A stretch of 64,000 nt of DNA from Acinetobacter bouvetii (GTDB lineage: Bacteria; Pseudomonadota; Gammaproteobacteria; Pseudomonadales; Moraxellaceae), in assembly GCF_902753875.1 (NCBI RefSeq), contig NZ_CADDTS010000014.1, positions 23,791 to 87,790 of the forward strand, given 5' to 3'. Below are positions 36,890 through 47,034 of the stretch, piece after piece; position 1 is the stretch's first letter, and each line of letters starts with the position of its first letter. Both the position numbers and the translations under genes were made by a program. The notes beneath the pieces are model-generated. The model ran no database searches and was not told where the DNA came from. It was given only the letters and a program-made list of their open reading frames with translations.

Positions 36890-37423
36890 GTGATTTCAAC
36901 CAAATCCGTTAAGCCCGCTTTACAACTCAGCTATGTCAAACTCATGATGGATGTGATTGGCAGAGGCTTAGTCATGGCGAGTCAAGTCGATGCCGAAGTC
37001 AAACAGGAAGTTTCAAAATTTCCTGTAGGTTTCGTGCTGTCAATGAAAGTATTTCCCAATGGTCCGGCTTTTATTGCCAAGGTCACGGAAGACCATCAAT
37101 TAAAACTACTACCCTTTTTTGAGAGCAAACCTGACCTCACCATTACCTTTAAACATCTAAGCCATGCTTTTTTAGTCTTTTCTTTTCAGGAAAGTACTGC
37201 TCAGGCATTTGCCAATGACCGTATGATTGCCGATGGTGATATTTCATTTGCCATTCGTCTGGTGCGTTGTTTAAACAAAATGGAAGCGCTCATTTTACCG
37301 AAACTCTTAGCCGAGCTGGCAGTAAAACAATATCCAACCGAATTGAGCTTAAAAGAAAAACTGACTGGAGCTGCAAATATTTATTTGAAAGTAGCTCAAT
37401 CCTATTTTAAACGGAGTGCATAA
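36890..37423 (+). CDS. SCP2-like sterol/lipid-binding domain protein
   Basis: The 177 aa protein resembles the SCP2 lipid-binding fold: FPVGFVLSMKVFPNGPAFIAKV, PDLTITFKHLSHAFLVFSFQ, and a patch AFANDRMIADGDISFAIRLVRCLNKME similar to the C-terminal part of the domain. There is no signal peptide. The start is a GTG with GGG nearby. It ends one base before the alcohol dehydrogenase ATG, so the two are co-transcribed. The ligand is unknown; the pairing suggests hydrophobic alcohols or steroid-like compounds. Confidence 0.75.
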   Translation: MISTKSVKPALQLSYVKLMMDVIGRGLVMASQVDAEVKQEVSKFPVGFVLSMKVFPNGPAFIAKVTEDHQLKLLPFFESKPDLTITFKHLSHAFLVFSFQESTAQAFANDRMIADGDISFAIRLVRCLNKMEALILPKLLAELAVKQYPTELSLKEKLTGAANIYLKVAQSYFKRSA

Positions 37424-37424
37424 C

Positions 37425-38609
37425 ATGGCTAAGCCTTATTACGAATTTTTCTGTCCAGTAAAAGTCATCGCCGGTCATGCCGCGTTAGAACACATTCCGT
37501 TTGAACTTGCCACTTTAGGGGCCAAACGTCCACTCATCATTACCGATAAAGGTGTGCGTAGCAACAATCTGCTTGCACCGATTGAAGCGGCATTTGAGTC
37601 TACCGATGCCGTGATTGGTGCAATCTTTGATGATGTTCCACCCGATTCAAGCGTAGAAACCGTGCGTAAGGCAGCAAAAGCCTATCGTGACAATAACTGT
37701 GATGCAATTATTGCTGTGGGTGGTGGTTCAGTAATTGATACCTCGAAAGCCACTAATATTCTGGTCACTGAAGGTGGCGATGATCTGCTGAAATATTCAG
37801 GTGCACATAACCTGCCAAAACCATTAAAACCTTTTTTTGTGATTCCAACCACATCGGGTACCGGTTCTGAAGTCACCATGGTTGCCGTGGTTTCCGATCT
37901 TGAGAAAAACGTCAAAATGCCGTTTGCCTCTTATTATCTGATGCCACATGCCGCCATTCTTGACCCGCGCATGACCCAGACTCTGCCACCGCATTTAACA
38001 GCGATGACCGCTATGGATGCGCTAACGCATGCTGTGGAAGCTTATACTTGCATGGCAGCCAATCCGATCAGCGATGCCTATGCCACCGCTGCCATCAAAA
38101 AAGTGAGCAACAGCCTGTTCAGTGTTCTCGATAACCCAACAGATGAATTTGGTCGCCTAGAATTGGCACAAGCTTCAACCATGGCGGGTATTGCTTTCTC
38201 TAACTCTATGGTGGGTCTGGTTCACTCTTTAGGTCATGCTTTAGGTGCGGTAGCGCACTTGCCTCATGGTCTCTGCATGAACCTGTTCCTGCCTTATGTG
38301 CTTGAGTACAACAAGGAAGTGAATGGCGACAAGATTGCCGAATTATTGCTTCCTTTAGCGGGTTCGGATATTTATGCTCAGACGCCTGCGCATTTACGTG
38401 CAGATAAAGCCATTGCCACCATTCTGACCATGCGCGATCGTTTATATGCATTGACCAAGTTGCCACGCACATTACGTGAAACTGGTAAAGTTTCTGAAGC
38501 ACAACTTGATGAAGTTGCAGACAAGGCATTAAATGATGGTTCCATTATTTATAACCCGAAAGAAGCCACGCTAAACGATTTAAGAGCGATTTTAGAAAAA
38601 GCTTGGTAA
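37425..38609 (+). CDS. iron-containing alcohol dehydrogenase
   Basis: The 394 aa protein is a group III alcohol dehydrogenase, oxidising alcohols with NAD(P). The cofactor-binding motif AIIAVGGGSVIDTSKA lies near residues 90-105. The metal site is formed by an aspartate and histidines in MDALTHAVEAY and GLVHSLGHALGAVAHLPHG. I chose the ATG at 37425, one base after the previous stop, with GGAG eight bases upstream. Substrate is not predictable. A strong terminator follows. Confidence 0.93.
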   Translation: MAKPYYEFFCPVKVIAGHAALEHIPFELATLGAKRPLIITDKGVRSNNLLAPIEAAFESTDAVIGAIFDDVPPDSSVETVRKAAKAYRDNNCDAIIAVGGGSVIDTSKATNILVTEGGDDLLKYSGAHNLPKPLKPFFVIPTTSGTGSEVTMVAVVSDLEKNVKMPFASYYLMPHAAILDPRMTQTLPPHLTAMTAMDALTHAVEAYTCMAANPISDAYATAAIKKVSNSLFSVLDNPTDEFGRLELAQASTMAGIAFSNSMVGLVHSLGHALGAVAHLPHGLCMNLFLPYVLEYNKEVNGDKIAELLLPLAGSDIYAQTPAHLRADKAIATILTMRDRLYALTKLPRTLRETGKVSEAQLDEVADKALNDGSIIYNPKEATLNDLRAILEKAW

Positions 38610-38641
38610 ATATTGAAAAATAAGCGAATATAGCAAAAAAT

Positions 38642-38673
38642 AAGCCTGATGCTTTTTTAAGCATCAGGCTTTT
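38642..38673 (+). terminator. rho-independent terminator after the alcohol dehydrogenase
   Basis: AAGCCTGATGCTT (38642-38654) and AAGCATCAGGCTT (38659-38671) form a perfect 13-bp stem around TTTT, with Ts after it. Confidence 0.92.
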
Positions 38674-38804
38674 ACTTTGTGGAAAGATAAAGCGAACTTT
38701 TTATATCAAATGGCATATTTTCTGCATTAAAAATTCGTAAAGATATTGGCAAAAGGTACCAAACTGGAGTAGATTGGCGCACTTTTGTTTTATTCATATA
38801 GGGG

Positions 38805-38827
38805 GGATCGTTCGTCTCAAACGATCC
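38805..38827 (+). promoter_or_regulatory. inverted repeat upstream of the PuuP-like permease gene
   Basis: GGATCGTT (38805-38812) and AACGATCC (38820-38827) form a perfect 8-bp inverted repeat with a 7-base spacer, 48 bases before the TTG start. No T-run follows. It could be an operator or an RNA hairpin in the leader. Confidence 0.4.
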
Positions 38828-38874
38828 TTGTACACATGACTGATCCTTGATCAACGATTAAGAGGATAACGCCG

Positions 38875-40269
38875 TTGACAAATATCTCTGGGACTCAATC
38901 GGCAGCTAAACTGCAAAAAACGCTAGGGCTCTGGCACATTATTATTATTGGTTTAGCTTATATTCAACCAATGACCTTATTTGACACGTTCGGTCTGGTT
39001 TCCGAAGAAAGTCATTTCCATGTCCCGACGTCTTACATTATTGCCCTGATTGCAATCTTGTTTACTTCGATTAGTTATGGACACATGATCCGTCGCTATC
39101 CGTCGTCAGGTTCTGCATATACCTATGCACAAAAATCGATTCACCCGAACGTGGGTTTCATGGTGGGCTGGTCATCTTGGTTAGACTATCTGCTATCACC
39201 AATGGTCAACATTATTTTGGCCGTGATTTATCTGGAAGCACTTTTCCCTGAGGTCAATCACTGGGTCTGGGTTTTTGCTCTGACTGCATTTATGACCGGG
39301 GTGAATCTTCGTGGTGCGAGATTCGTTGCTAATTTCAACGGTCTGATTGTGATTATTCAGCTGGCAGTCATCGCCTACTTCACCTGGATGGTTTATACGC
39401 TGCTTGCTAGCGGTGTCAATGCCGATGGTACATTAGCGAATGCCAAGTACCAGTTATGGAGCTTAGAGCCTTTCTGGAATGAAATGACAGCTTTAGGTCC
39501 ACTGATTACCGGTGCAACCTTGCTGTGCTTCTCGTTTACAGGCTTTGACTCACTTAGCTCACTGGCAGAAGAAACCAAAGATACTGAAAAAACATTACCT
39601 AAGGCGATTTTCCTTACTGCATTGATTGCTGGTATCATTTTCATTATCAGCACCTATTTCATGCAGATTTATTTTCCGAATGATCCGAAAACTTACTTCG
39701 AAGATGTTGCTGCAACTCAGCCAGACATTCTTCAAGCAGTGGGTGGACTGGCCTTCAAAACTGTGGTGCTTTACTTTGCAATTGTCACCGTAATGGCATC
39801 AGGTATTTCTGCACATGCAGGTGTATCGCGTTTGATGTATGTAATGGGTCGCGATGGCGTGATCAATAAAAAGATCTTTGGTCATATCAGCCCGAAAAGC
39901 TACACTCCGGTTTACAATATTCTTATTGTAGGTGCTGTGGCATTAACTGCAGGCTTCATCGATTTGGACATCGTGATCTCGATGATCAGCTTCGGTGCTT
40001 TAACCGCATTTACCTTTGTCAATCTTTCAGTGATTTCACGTTATGCATTACGTGATGGTCGTACCAAAAACCTGAAAGATATTATCAGCTTTGTGGTTAT
40101 TCCTTTACTCGGCTTCATTAGCATTTTTGCCATGTGGCTCGAGATTGAAGATACCGCATTAAAATTCGGTTTATGGTGGGCAATGTTCGGTATTTTGTAC
40201 CTCGGTTATAAAACCAAAGGTTTCAAACATCCAGCTCCTCAACATAACGAGTTTGATGATACTCATTAA
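38875..40269 (+). CDS. APC-family permease, PuuP-like (putrescine importer type)
   Basis: The 464 aa protein has about twelve membrane helices. It closely resembles E. coli PuuP in many blocks: GLAYIQPMTLFDTFG, SGSAYTYAQKSIHPNVGFM, ITGATLLCFSFTGFDSLSSL and SRLMYVMGRDGV. PuuP imports putrescine with protons. The resemblance suggests a polyamine or amino acid substrate. The start is a TTG with AAGAGGA upstream; no better ATG exists before the first helix. It is a single gene with its own terminator, and the spacer before it (38674-38874) has an inverted repeat. Confidence 0.9.
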   Translation: MTNISGTQSAAKLQKTLGLWHIIIIGLAYIQPMTLFDTFGLVSEESHFHVPTSYIIALIAILFTSISYGHMIRRYPSSGSAYTYAQKSIHPNVGFMVGWSSWLDYLLSPMVNIILAVIYLEALFPEVNHWVWVFALTAFMTGVNLRGARFVANFNGLIVIIQLAVIAYFTWMVYTLLASGVNADGTLANAKYQLWSLEPFWNEMTALGPLITGATLLCFSFTGFDSLSSLAEETKDTEKTLPKAIFLTALIAGIIFIISTYFMQIYFPNDPKTYFEDVAATQPDILQAVGGLAFKTVVLYFAIVTVMASGISAHAGVSRLMYVMGRDGVINKKIFGHISPKSYTPVYNILIVGAVALTAGFIDLDIVISMISFGALTAFTFVNLSVISRYALRDGRTKNLKDIISFVVIPLLGFISIFAMWLEIEDTALKFGLWWAMFGILYLGYKTKGFKHPAPQHNEFDDTH

Positions 40270-40285
40270 TGGGTTGATTCCATGC

Positions 40286-40315
40286 AAAAAAAAGACGCTT
40301 AATGCGTCTTTTTTT
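40286..40315. terminator. bidirectional terminator between the permease gene and trmL
   Basis: AAAGACGC and GCGTCTTT form an 8-bp stem with a 5-base loop, with A- and T-runs on either side, serving both converging genes. Confidence 0.9.
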
Positions 40316-40338
40316 ATCATTGAGGATTTAATTTGAGA

Positions 40339-40818
40339 TTAAACCAGTTCTTTAAAATCCTGCTGACGCCAAGCTTCATACAAAATCACTGCTGTCGCAT
40401 TCGACAAGTTCAAACTGCGAGAGTTTGGTGCCATCGGTAGACGAATCCAGTGTTCTTTAGGGAACATCATGCGGACATCTTCAGGCAAGCCACGGGTTTC
40501 AGGTCCCATCAACAAAGCCACAGGACGATTTAAATTTGATGTATGCGGGGTTTCAAAACCTTTGGTGGTTAAAGGATAAATTGCATCCTGATCAATCCCC
40601 TGCTCTTTTAAATGCGCGACACATTCTGCAAAGTTTTCCCATACTTTCATATGTGCCCATTCATGATAGTCCAGACCTGCGCGTCTCAGCTTTTTGTCGT
40701 CAAGCTCAAAACCCAGCGGTTTGACCAAATGAAGTTGCGCACCGGTATTGGCACATAAACGGATAATATTCCCTGTATTTGCAGGAATTTCCGGCTCGTA
40801 TAAAACAACATGGATCAC
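40339..40818 (-). CDS. trmL: tRNA (cytidine/uridine-34-2'-O)-methyltransferase
   Basis: TrmL methylates the wobble ribose of leucine tRNAs. The 159 aa protein is a minimal SPOUT methyltransferase: YEPEIPANTGNIIRLCANTG at the N-terminus, LLMGPETRGLP (about 103-113) and IRLPMAPNSRSLNLSNATAV at the knot form the AdoMet site. It is upstream-adjacent to cysG on the same strand with a 37-base gap. Confidence 0.95.
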   Translation of the reverse strand: MIHVVLYEPEIPANTGNIIRLCANTGAQLHLVKPLGFELDDKKLRRAGLDYHEWAHMKVWENFAECVAHLKEQGIDQDAIYPLTTKGFETPHTSNLNRPVALLMGPETRGLPEDVRMMFPKEHWIRLPMAPNSRSLNLSNATAVILYEAWRQQDFKELV

Positions 40819-40855
40819 TGAATTTCTCTACTCTTTCAATGCAACAGGGCTCGAA

Positions 40856-42232
40856 TTAGCCTTGCCACTGTAATTGTTCACGCAATTTGACCACCTCACC
40901 AATAATGGTCAGGGTCGGCGCTTGAATCTGATATTCAGACACTTTTGAAGCGATATCTGCCAAAGTTCCGACCACCACTTTCTGGTCTGGTGTCGTTCCT
41001 TTGGAAATAAGGGCAACTGGCATATCTGGACGTTGGCCGTGCGCAATCAGTTGCGCACAGATTTTTTCCAGACCGACCAGACCCATATACAGCACCAAAG
41101 TCTGGTTTTCATATACCAGCTCATTCCAAGGTAGCTCCGGTGAACCTTCTTTTAAATGGCCCGTCAGGAAACGCACACTTTGTGCATAGTCACGATGGGT
41201 TAAGGGAATACCGGCATAAGCAGAACAGCCAGAAGCGGCAGTAATGCCCGGTACCACCTGAAAAGCTACACCCGCAGCAAACAGCTCCTGAATTTCTTCA
41301 CCGCCACGACCGAAGATAAAGGGATCACCGCCTTTTAAACGGCAGACACGCTTACCTTGGGCTGCATATTCAACCAGAAGTGCATTAATCCCCTCTTGCG
41401 GAACACTGTGGTTGGAACGTGCTTTGCCTACATAGATCTTTTCCGCATCACGGCGGCATAACTCCATAATTGCAGGCGAAACCAAACGGTCGTAAATAAT
41501 GACATCTGCCTGTTGCATCAAGCGTAATGCTTTTAGCGTCAACAGTTCAGGATCACCGGGGCCAGCACCCACCAGATAGACTTCACCTTTCGGCGTTTTC
41601 CACTCAATCAAGGCTTGTTCAATTAAACGATCCGCTTCCGCAATATTGTCATTAAACACTTGTTCTTTGAGTGGACTAGCGTACAAGTCTTCCCAAAAAA
41701 TACGGCGCTGATCCGGATTTTCAATCCGCGCTTTAACCGCAGCACGCCATTTTCCTGAAAAATCGGCAAGTTTGCCCATGCCATGTGGAATGGCCGCCTC
41801 GAGCTGCGTTCGAATTTGACGGGATAGAACTGGGGATGTGCCATTGGTCGCAATGGAAACCACCAAAGGTGAACGGTCAATAATCGCAGGAACCATAAAA
41901 CGGCAGTGCGGTGGATCATCAACACTATTCACCAATATTTTTTCAGCTTCACAGGCGTCAAAAACTTGAACATTGGTGGCTTTATCATTGGTGGCTGCAA
42001 TCACCAAACGGTAATTGCGTAATGAGGCATCTGGACTAAAAGTTGCCTGAACATATTGCCCTTGGCTGGATTGAACAATCTCCAGTAAAGCACTTTCGAT
42101 TTCAGGCGCAATCACATCAATGATTGCACCTGCTTTTGCCAAAAGTACTGCCTTGCGGTAAGCAATATGTCCACCACCGACAATCAGACAAGGTTGCTGC
42201 TGCAACTTTAAAGAGATTGGAAAGATATCCAC
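40856..42232 (-). CDS. cysG: siroheme synthase
   Basis: CysG makes siroheme from uroporphyrinogen III for sulfite and nitrite reductases. The 458 aa protein has both halves. The N-terminal dehydrogenase/ferrochelatase part has CLIVGGGHIAYRKAVLLAKAG and VNSVDDPPHCRFMVPAII. The C-terminal methyltransferase part (about 217-458) has YLVGAGPGDPELLTLKAL, VGKARSNHSVPQEGIN and VVPGITAASGCSAYAGIPLTH. Length equals the E. coli enzyme. It lies between serS and trmL, all on the minus strand. Confidence 0.97.
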   Translation of the reverse strand: MDIFPISLKLQQQPCLIVGGGHIAYRKAVLLAKAGAIIDVIAPEIESALLEIVQSSQGQYVQATFSPDASLRNYRLVIAATNDKATNVQVFDACEAEKILVNSVDDPPHCRFMVPAIIDRSPLVVSIATNGTSPVLSRQIRTQLEAAIPHGMGKLADFSGKWRAAVKARIENPDQRRIFWEDLYASPLKEQVFNDNIAEADRLIEQALIEWKTPKGEVYLVGAGPGDPELLTLKALRLMQQADVIIYDRLVSPAIMELCRRDAEKIYVGKARSNHSVPQEGINALLVEYAAQGKRVCRLKGGDPFIFGRGGEEIQELFAAGVAFQVVPGITAASGCSAYAGIPLTHRDYAQSVRFLTGHLKEGSPELPWNELVYENQTLVLYMGLVGLEKICAQLIAHGQRPDMPVALISKGTTPDQKVVVGTLADIASKVSEYQIQAPTLTIIGEVVKLREQLQWQG

Positions 42233-42322
42233 ACGCTACCTCAATATTTTAAATCTGACTGTCTTAAGCAATTTTCGTGCACAAAATTGTGCCATTCATC
42301 GATTTATTGATCAATCCGAAGA

Positions 42323-43660
<1,338 letters not shown>

Positions 43661-43713
43661 TCAGGCCCACAGCTGCGCCTTATTAGAACAAATTTAACGG
43701 AAATCAATCCAAA

Positions 43714-44502
43714 TTAAGAGTTTGGATACTTAGGCAAACTTGGCAAATACTCGGCTTTAATCAATTTAGTGAGTGACGAATAAGGTAAGGTCAGCTCAGT
43801 CATGCCTTCGGCATAAGAAGCCAATTCATACAAGGGATAGACAAATACAATCCCATTGGCACCATAGTAAAAATTATCACTTAACTGTAGTTTAGAGCGC
43901 TCAACACTGTGCTGATCCAGCCACAAGCTATTTGAATCATATAAGGCATTTAACAGTTGCTGTTCTGCCCCCTTCACCACAATATCTTGCAGAGCCAAAC
44001 GCTTCTTGTTTTTCAAGTCAAAATTGACAAACTCTTGATGGTACATGCCATGTGCTGCACCCGAAGAATAGGTATAGGTTTGAATAGCAAAGGTTGCCCG
44101 GTCATACTGCTGACTGACAAAACGGATATAGGTTGAGCTTTGACTTAGGTCAGGACTGGCACCCTCAGCGGTATTGATCTTTTCATTGGGTGCAGAAGAA
44201 AAGGCAATCGGATCGGCCTTTTTCACCCGATCCATAAAATAATCATCAATCCATTTCAGATTACTGTTTACCGTCTGAATCTCGTACTGGGTACACCCTT
44301 CAGCATCACAAGCTTCAGGCTTGCTCAATTTCACAGGAACAACTTTGGCTTGAATCAATGGAATGGCTTCAGATTTTTCCTGCGTTGCGGCGGCCGCCTG
44401 TTCAGTTTTTGATGCAGGTCGCTCCTGACAAGCAGTCATGAGCAGTGCGGCACAAGATACTGGAACAGCCCATAGCCATTGTTGATTCATGCGTATTTTC
44501 AT
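43714..44502 (-). CDS. DUF3298-domain lipoprotein
   Basis: The 262 aa protein has a signal peptide and lipobox MTAC, with cysteine at about residue 25. The C-terminal half (about 120-255) matches the DUF3298 / RsiV-type pattern, with SSGAAHGMYHQEFVNFDLKN and LALQDIVVKG, ending in a hydrophobic VYPLYELASYAEG segment. Related domains occur in anti-sigma factor RsiV and other exported proteins. Its ligand is unknown. The start could also be the ATG four codons in. It is alone on the minus strand between serS and the remnant upstream. Confidence 0.85.
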   Translation of the reverse strand: MKIRMNQQWLWAVPVSCAALLMTACQERPASKTEQAAAATQEKSEAIPLIQAKVVPVKLSKPEACDAEGCTQYEIQTVNSNLKWIDDYFMDRVKKADPIAFSSAPNEKINTAEGASPDLSQSSTYIRFVSQQYDRATFAIQTYTYSSGAAHGMYHQEFVNFDLKNKKRLALQDIVVKGAEQQLLNALYDSNSLWLDQHSVERSKLQLSDNFYYGANGIVFVYPLYELASYAEGMTELTLPYSSLTKLIKAEYLPSLPKYPNS

Positions 44503-44632
44503 TTTATTTTACAACCTACTGCCTTTTATAATGCCGCATCACTATACAAAGCCCGCTCACTGAATAAAGTTTAAAATATGTATCTTTTAAAGAGGATAGG
44601 CTGATACTTAAGCAAAATCGGGCTGAATAATC

Positions 44633-44833
44633 CTAAGATAAATCCACCCAGTTGCCGTGAAAACCCAGTGGAATATGCACCCCCAGTATAATTTCAGCTT
44701 GCAACTCCAGCTTTAAACCCTGAACTTTCAAAATCACCACTTTGGACGATTCTTGATGCAGATGATGCACATAAGACAACAGATAACCCTGACCTTCTGC
44801 CGCATCGGCTGACTCGGGCACAAAGATCACCAC
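44633..44833 (-). pseudogene. C-terminal remnant of a carotenoid oxygenase (RPE65-type) gene
   Basis: About 66 codons remain. The pattern FVPES near the start, GYLLSYVHHL, SSKVVILKVQ and the end HIPLGFHGNWV match the C-terminal 60 residues of the carotenoid cleavage dioxygenase family, whose full length is about 480 aa. The first in-frame codon is GTG, with a stop only a few codons upstream, and no other part of the family is visible nearby. It is therefore a decayed fragment, not a working gene. It is flanked by lolA and a lipoprotein gene of the core genome. Confidence 0.75.
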
Positions 44834-44923
44834 TCCTATCTTTTACTCTTCATCAAAGGCAAAACTTCTTTTTTTAAGTATTTGATATCATGAAAAATCT
44901 ACTAACATGAACCTCTCTAATGC

Positions 44924-44951
44924 AAAAAGCAGCTCAATAGAGCTGCTTTTT
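44924..44951. terminator. rho-independent terminator after lolA
   Basis: AAAAAGCAGCTC and GAGCTGCTTTTT form a perfect stem around AATA; it is symmetric and can act in both directions. It lies 39 bases beyond the lolA stop. Confidence 0.92.
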
Positions 44952-44990
44952 CAGATAATCAATACTTGATTGATATAATCCTTCAAAACT

Positions 44991-45689
44991 TTATTGATCA
45001 ATAATATCGGTCCCTTTAGGTGGTACAAAATTAAAGGTAGATGAAGCAATCGAAGGATTCAATTTCACATTATTAAAACGCACATAGGTGGTTTGACCCA
45101 AAGAGTCCTGCAAAATCATTAAACTTGGAGCTTTATTAGCACCAAAACTAATGGTTAGGCTTTGAAATGCACCATCACGATCTTTAGGATGCAAGGTGTA
45201 ATAAGTCTTACCTTTATTCGGCTGAGTCACACGATAAGACTTCATAATCTGACTGGTATTGCCCGACAATAACAACGCAGGGGTATTCGCCACTTGCTCA
45301 TCCAAGCTTTGACGCACGGCTTGCTGCAAATCCGGATCATAAATCCACACGGTTTTACCCGAAGTCACAATGGTCTGTTTGGATGGACTGGTGGTTTCCC
45401 AGAAGAATTTACCTGGACGTGCAACCTTCATCACCCCTTTAAAGGTCTGATTCATATGTTGTCCAGTCAGGCCTTTTTTCTGTGGTGCTTTACTACCTGA
45501 AGTCGCCTTCGTGGTTTGCTCGAAGTTTGCCGACAACGTATGAATATTGCTTAGCTGTCTGACCAGATTCGCTGTGGCTTGCTGCTCCGATGCTGCAACA
45601 GTAGCAGCAAACACAGTAGTACTCATTACCGGTGCAAGGGTTGCAGCACCAAATGTCATAGCACATAGGGTTGTACGAAGCATTTTCAT
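44991..45689 (-). CDS. lolA: outer membrane lipoprotein carrier LolA
   Basis: LolA is the periplasmic carrier taking lipoproteins from LolCDE to LolB. A signal peptide (about 1-28) ends at VFAA. The mature protein has the family blocks LSANFEQTTKA, GVMKVARPGKFFWETTSPSKQ, and VWIYDPDLQQAVRQ. The 232 aa length is slightly above the 204 aa enterobacterial form, partly through an insert rich in lysine and glycine (about 63-82). It is a single gene. Confidence 0.93.
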   Translation of the reverse strand: MKMLRTTLCAMTFGAATLAPVMSTTVFAATVAASEQQATANLVRQLSNIHTLSANFEQTTKATSGSKAPQKKGLTGQHMNQTFKGVMKVARPGKFFWETTSPSKQTIVTSGKTVWIYDPDLQQAVRQSLDEQVANTPALLLSGNTSQIMKSYRVTQPNKGKTYYTLHPKDRDGAFQSLTISFGANKAPSLMILQDSLGQTTYVRFNNVKLNPSIASSTFNFVPPKGTDIIDQ

Positions 45690-45707
45690 ATCATCACCTT
45701 TTTTTAT

Positions 45708-45721
45708 TTGCGATATCGCAA
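45708..45721. promoter_or_regulatory. perfect 14-bp palindrome upstream of lolA
   Basis: TTGCGATATCGCAA is a perfect palindrome, ending 19 bases before the lolA start codon. It could be an operator, but no regulator or experimental link is known to me. Confidence 0.3.
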
Positions 45722-45865
45722 TTTGTTCAATGTGTCCATCTTAAACCAAAAAATAATTTAAATATGAGAAAAAACAAGATGTTTTGTATGCTTATTAATT
45801 CAAAAGTAATGATTTTGTTCATCATGATGGAGATCGTAACAGTGATTTAACTTATTGTCAGACAT

Positions 45866-45894
45866 AAAAAAACCCACATCAAATGTGGGCTTTT
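45866..45894 (-). terminator. rho-independent terminator after rpmA
   Basis: On the minus strand GCCCACAT pairs with ATGTGGGT around TTG and a T-run follows, 16 bases beyond the rpmA stop. Confidence 0.88.
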
Positions 45895-45909
45895 CCGTAC
45901 CATTAAAAC

Positions 45910-46167
45910 TTATGCAGTTTCAACAGATACGTAGCGACGGCCAAATTGACCCTTCACTTCGAATTTGATCACGCCATCAGCGGTAGCAAATAAAGTATGG
46001 TCACGGCCCATACCTACGTTTGCACCAGCGTGGAATTCTGTACCACGTTGACGAACGATGATGTTACCAGCAGTCACAGCTTGACCACCGTACATTTTAA
46101 CACCTAACATTTTAGGGTTTGAGTCACGACCGTTACGTGTCGAACCACCGGCTTTTTTGTGAGCCAT
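45910..46167 (-). CDS. rpmA: 50S ribosomal protein L27
   Basis: L27 lies close to the peptidyl transferase centre. The 85 aa protein starts [17 protein letters not shown], the family signature, and continues with [10 protein letters not shown] and [16 protein letters not shown]. Length is standard. It follows rplU after 18 bases in the same operon. Confidence 0.98.
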   Translation of the reverse strand: MAHKKAGGSTRNGRDSNPKMLGVKMYGGQAVTAGNIIVRQRGTEFHAGANVGMGRDHTLFATADGVIKFEVKGQFGRRYVSVETA

Positions 46168-46185
46168 GTCTATTACTCCTCGTAA

Positions 46186-46497
46186 TTAGCCTGAAATAGC
46201 AGTAATTTTCAACTCGGTAAACCATTGACGGTGACCTTGTTGTTTACGGTAATGTTTACGACGACGCATTTTAACAATACGGATTTTGTCGTGACGACCG
46301 TGGCTAACTACTTCAGCAGTTACTGTAGCACCAGCAACAACTGGAGCACCAATTTGAATGCTTTCGCCGTTTACAAGCATTAATACGTCATCAAACGTAA
46401 TAGTTGTACCAGTTTCAGCTTTCAATAATTCTACTTTAAGGGTTTCACCCTCAACAACACGGTGTTGTTTACCACCGCTTTGGATTACTGCGTACAT
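46186..46497 (-). CDS. rplU: 50S ribosomal protein L21
   Basis: L21 binds 23S rRNA in the large subunit. The 103 aa protein starts [14 protein letters not shown] and contains the basic block [14 protein letters not shown] chose the ATG at 46497, with GGAG seven bases upstream; the longer frame is not typical of the family. rplU-rpmA is a conserved pair, here divergent from ispB as in many gammaproteobacteria. Confidence 0.97.
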   Translation of the reverse strand: MYAVIQSGGKQHRVVEGETLKVELLKAETGTTITFDDVLMLVNGESIQIGAPVVAGATVTAEVVSHGRHDKIRIVKMRRRKHYRKQQGHRQWFTELKITAISG

Positions 46498-47034
46498 AAT
46501 GTACTCCAAACATGCCCGTGTCGTCGTGCCGATAAAGGAATATATCGATCTTAATACGAACGCCACTGGGGGGATATATAAGGGCAAACATATTAAGTGA
46601 TAATAAATCAAACAACAAGCCATTTTAGCGTTTTTTTGAGTTTTAGAACTGTTTAATTTACAAACAATCAAATTATTCAGCAGAAATTACTTTTACAGAT
46701 AGATCTGAGATTTTATAAAATGAAATAGATTTTTAAAATCAATTCGCTACTATATAGAATAGATAGAGCAAAAAATGCCAACTCTATCTTAGACCAGTTA
46801 ATTTATTAGATTCAGCACACAGTTAAAACCATTTGCTTAGTCAGGATTTAAACAACTATATTAAGCTCTTGGCTGCATCATCAGTTATAGTTGATACACT
46901 AGGATCTGCTGAGTTTTCATAAATGGCTTGTGTTGTAGGCTAAAATTAAGCATGAGACGTTTACGTCGCAAACATAGACGAATTGTCAACAGACCCTATA
47001 TAAACAATTCAATTTTTTAAAGGTTTCTCTTCAT
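46498..47034. other. divergent intergenic region between rplU and ispB
   Basis: The 537-base region holds both promoters and no gene. For rplU a minus-strand pair TTGATT and TATAAA near 46735-46710 is possible, giving a leader of about 200 bases; its spacing of 19 bases is long. For ispB I see no clear promoter. The rplU-side 5' part has an unusual G/C-rich patch near 46500-46580. Confidence 0.4.

Noticed and set aside
44633..44833. Intact small gene
   Set aside because: It matches only the last part of a much larger family and has a stop just upstream.
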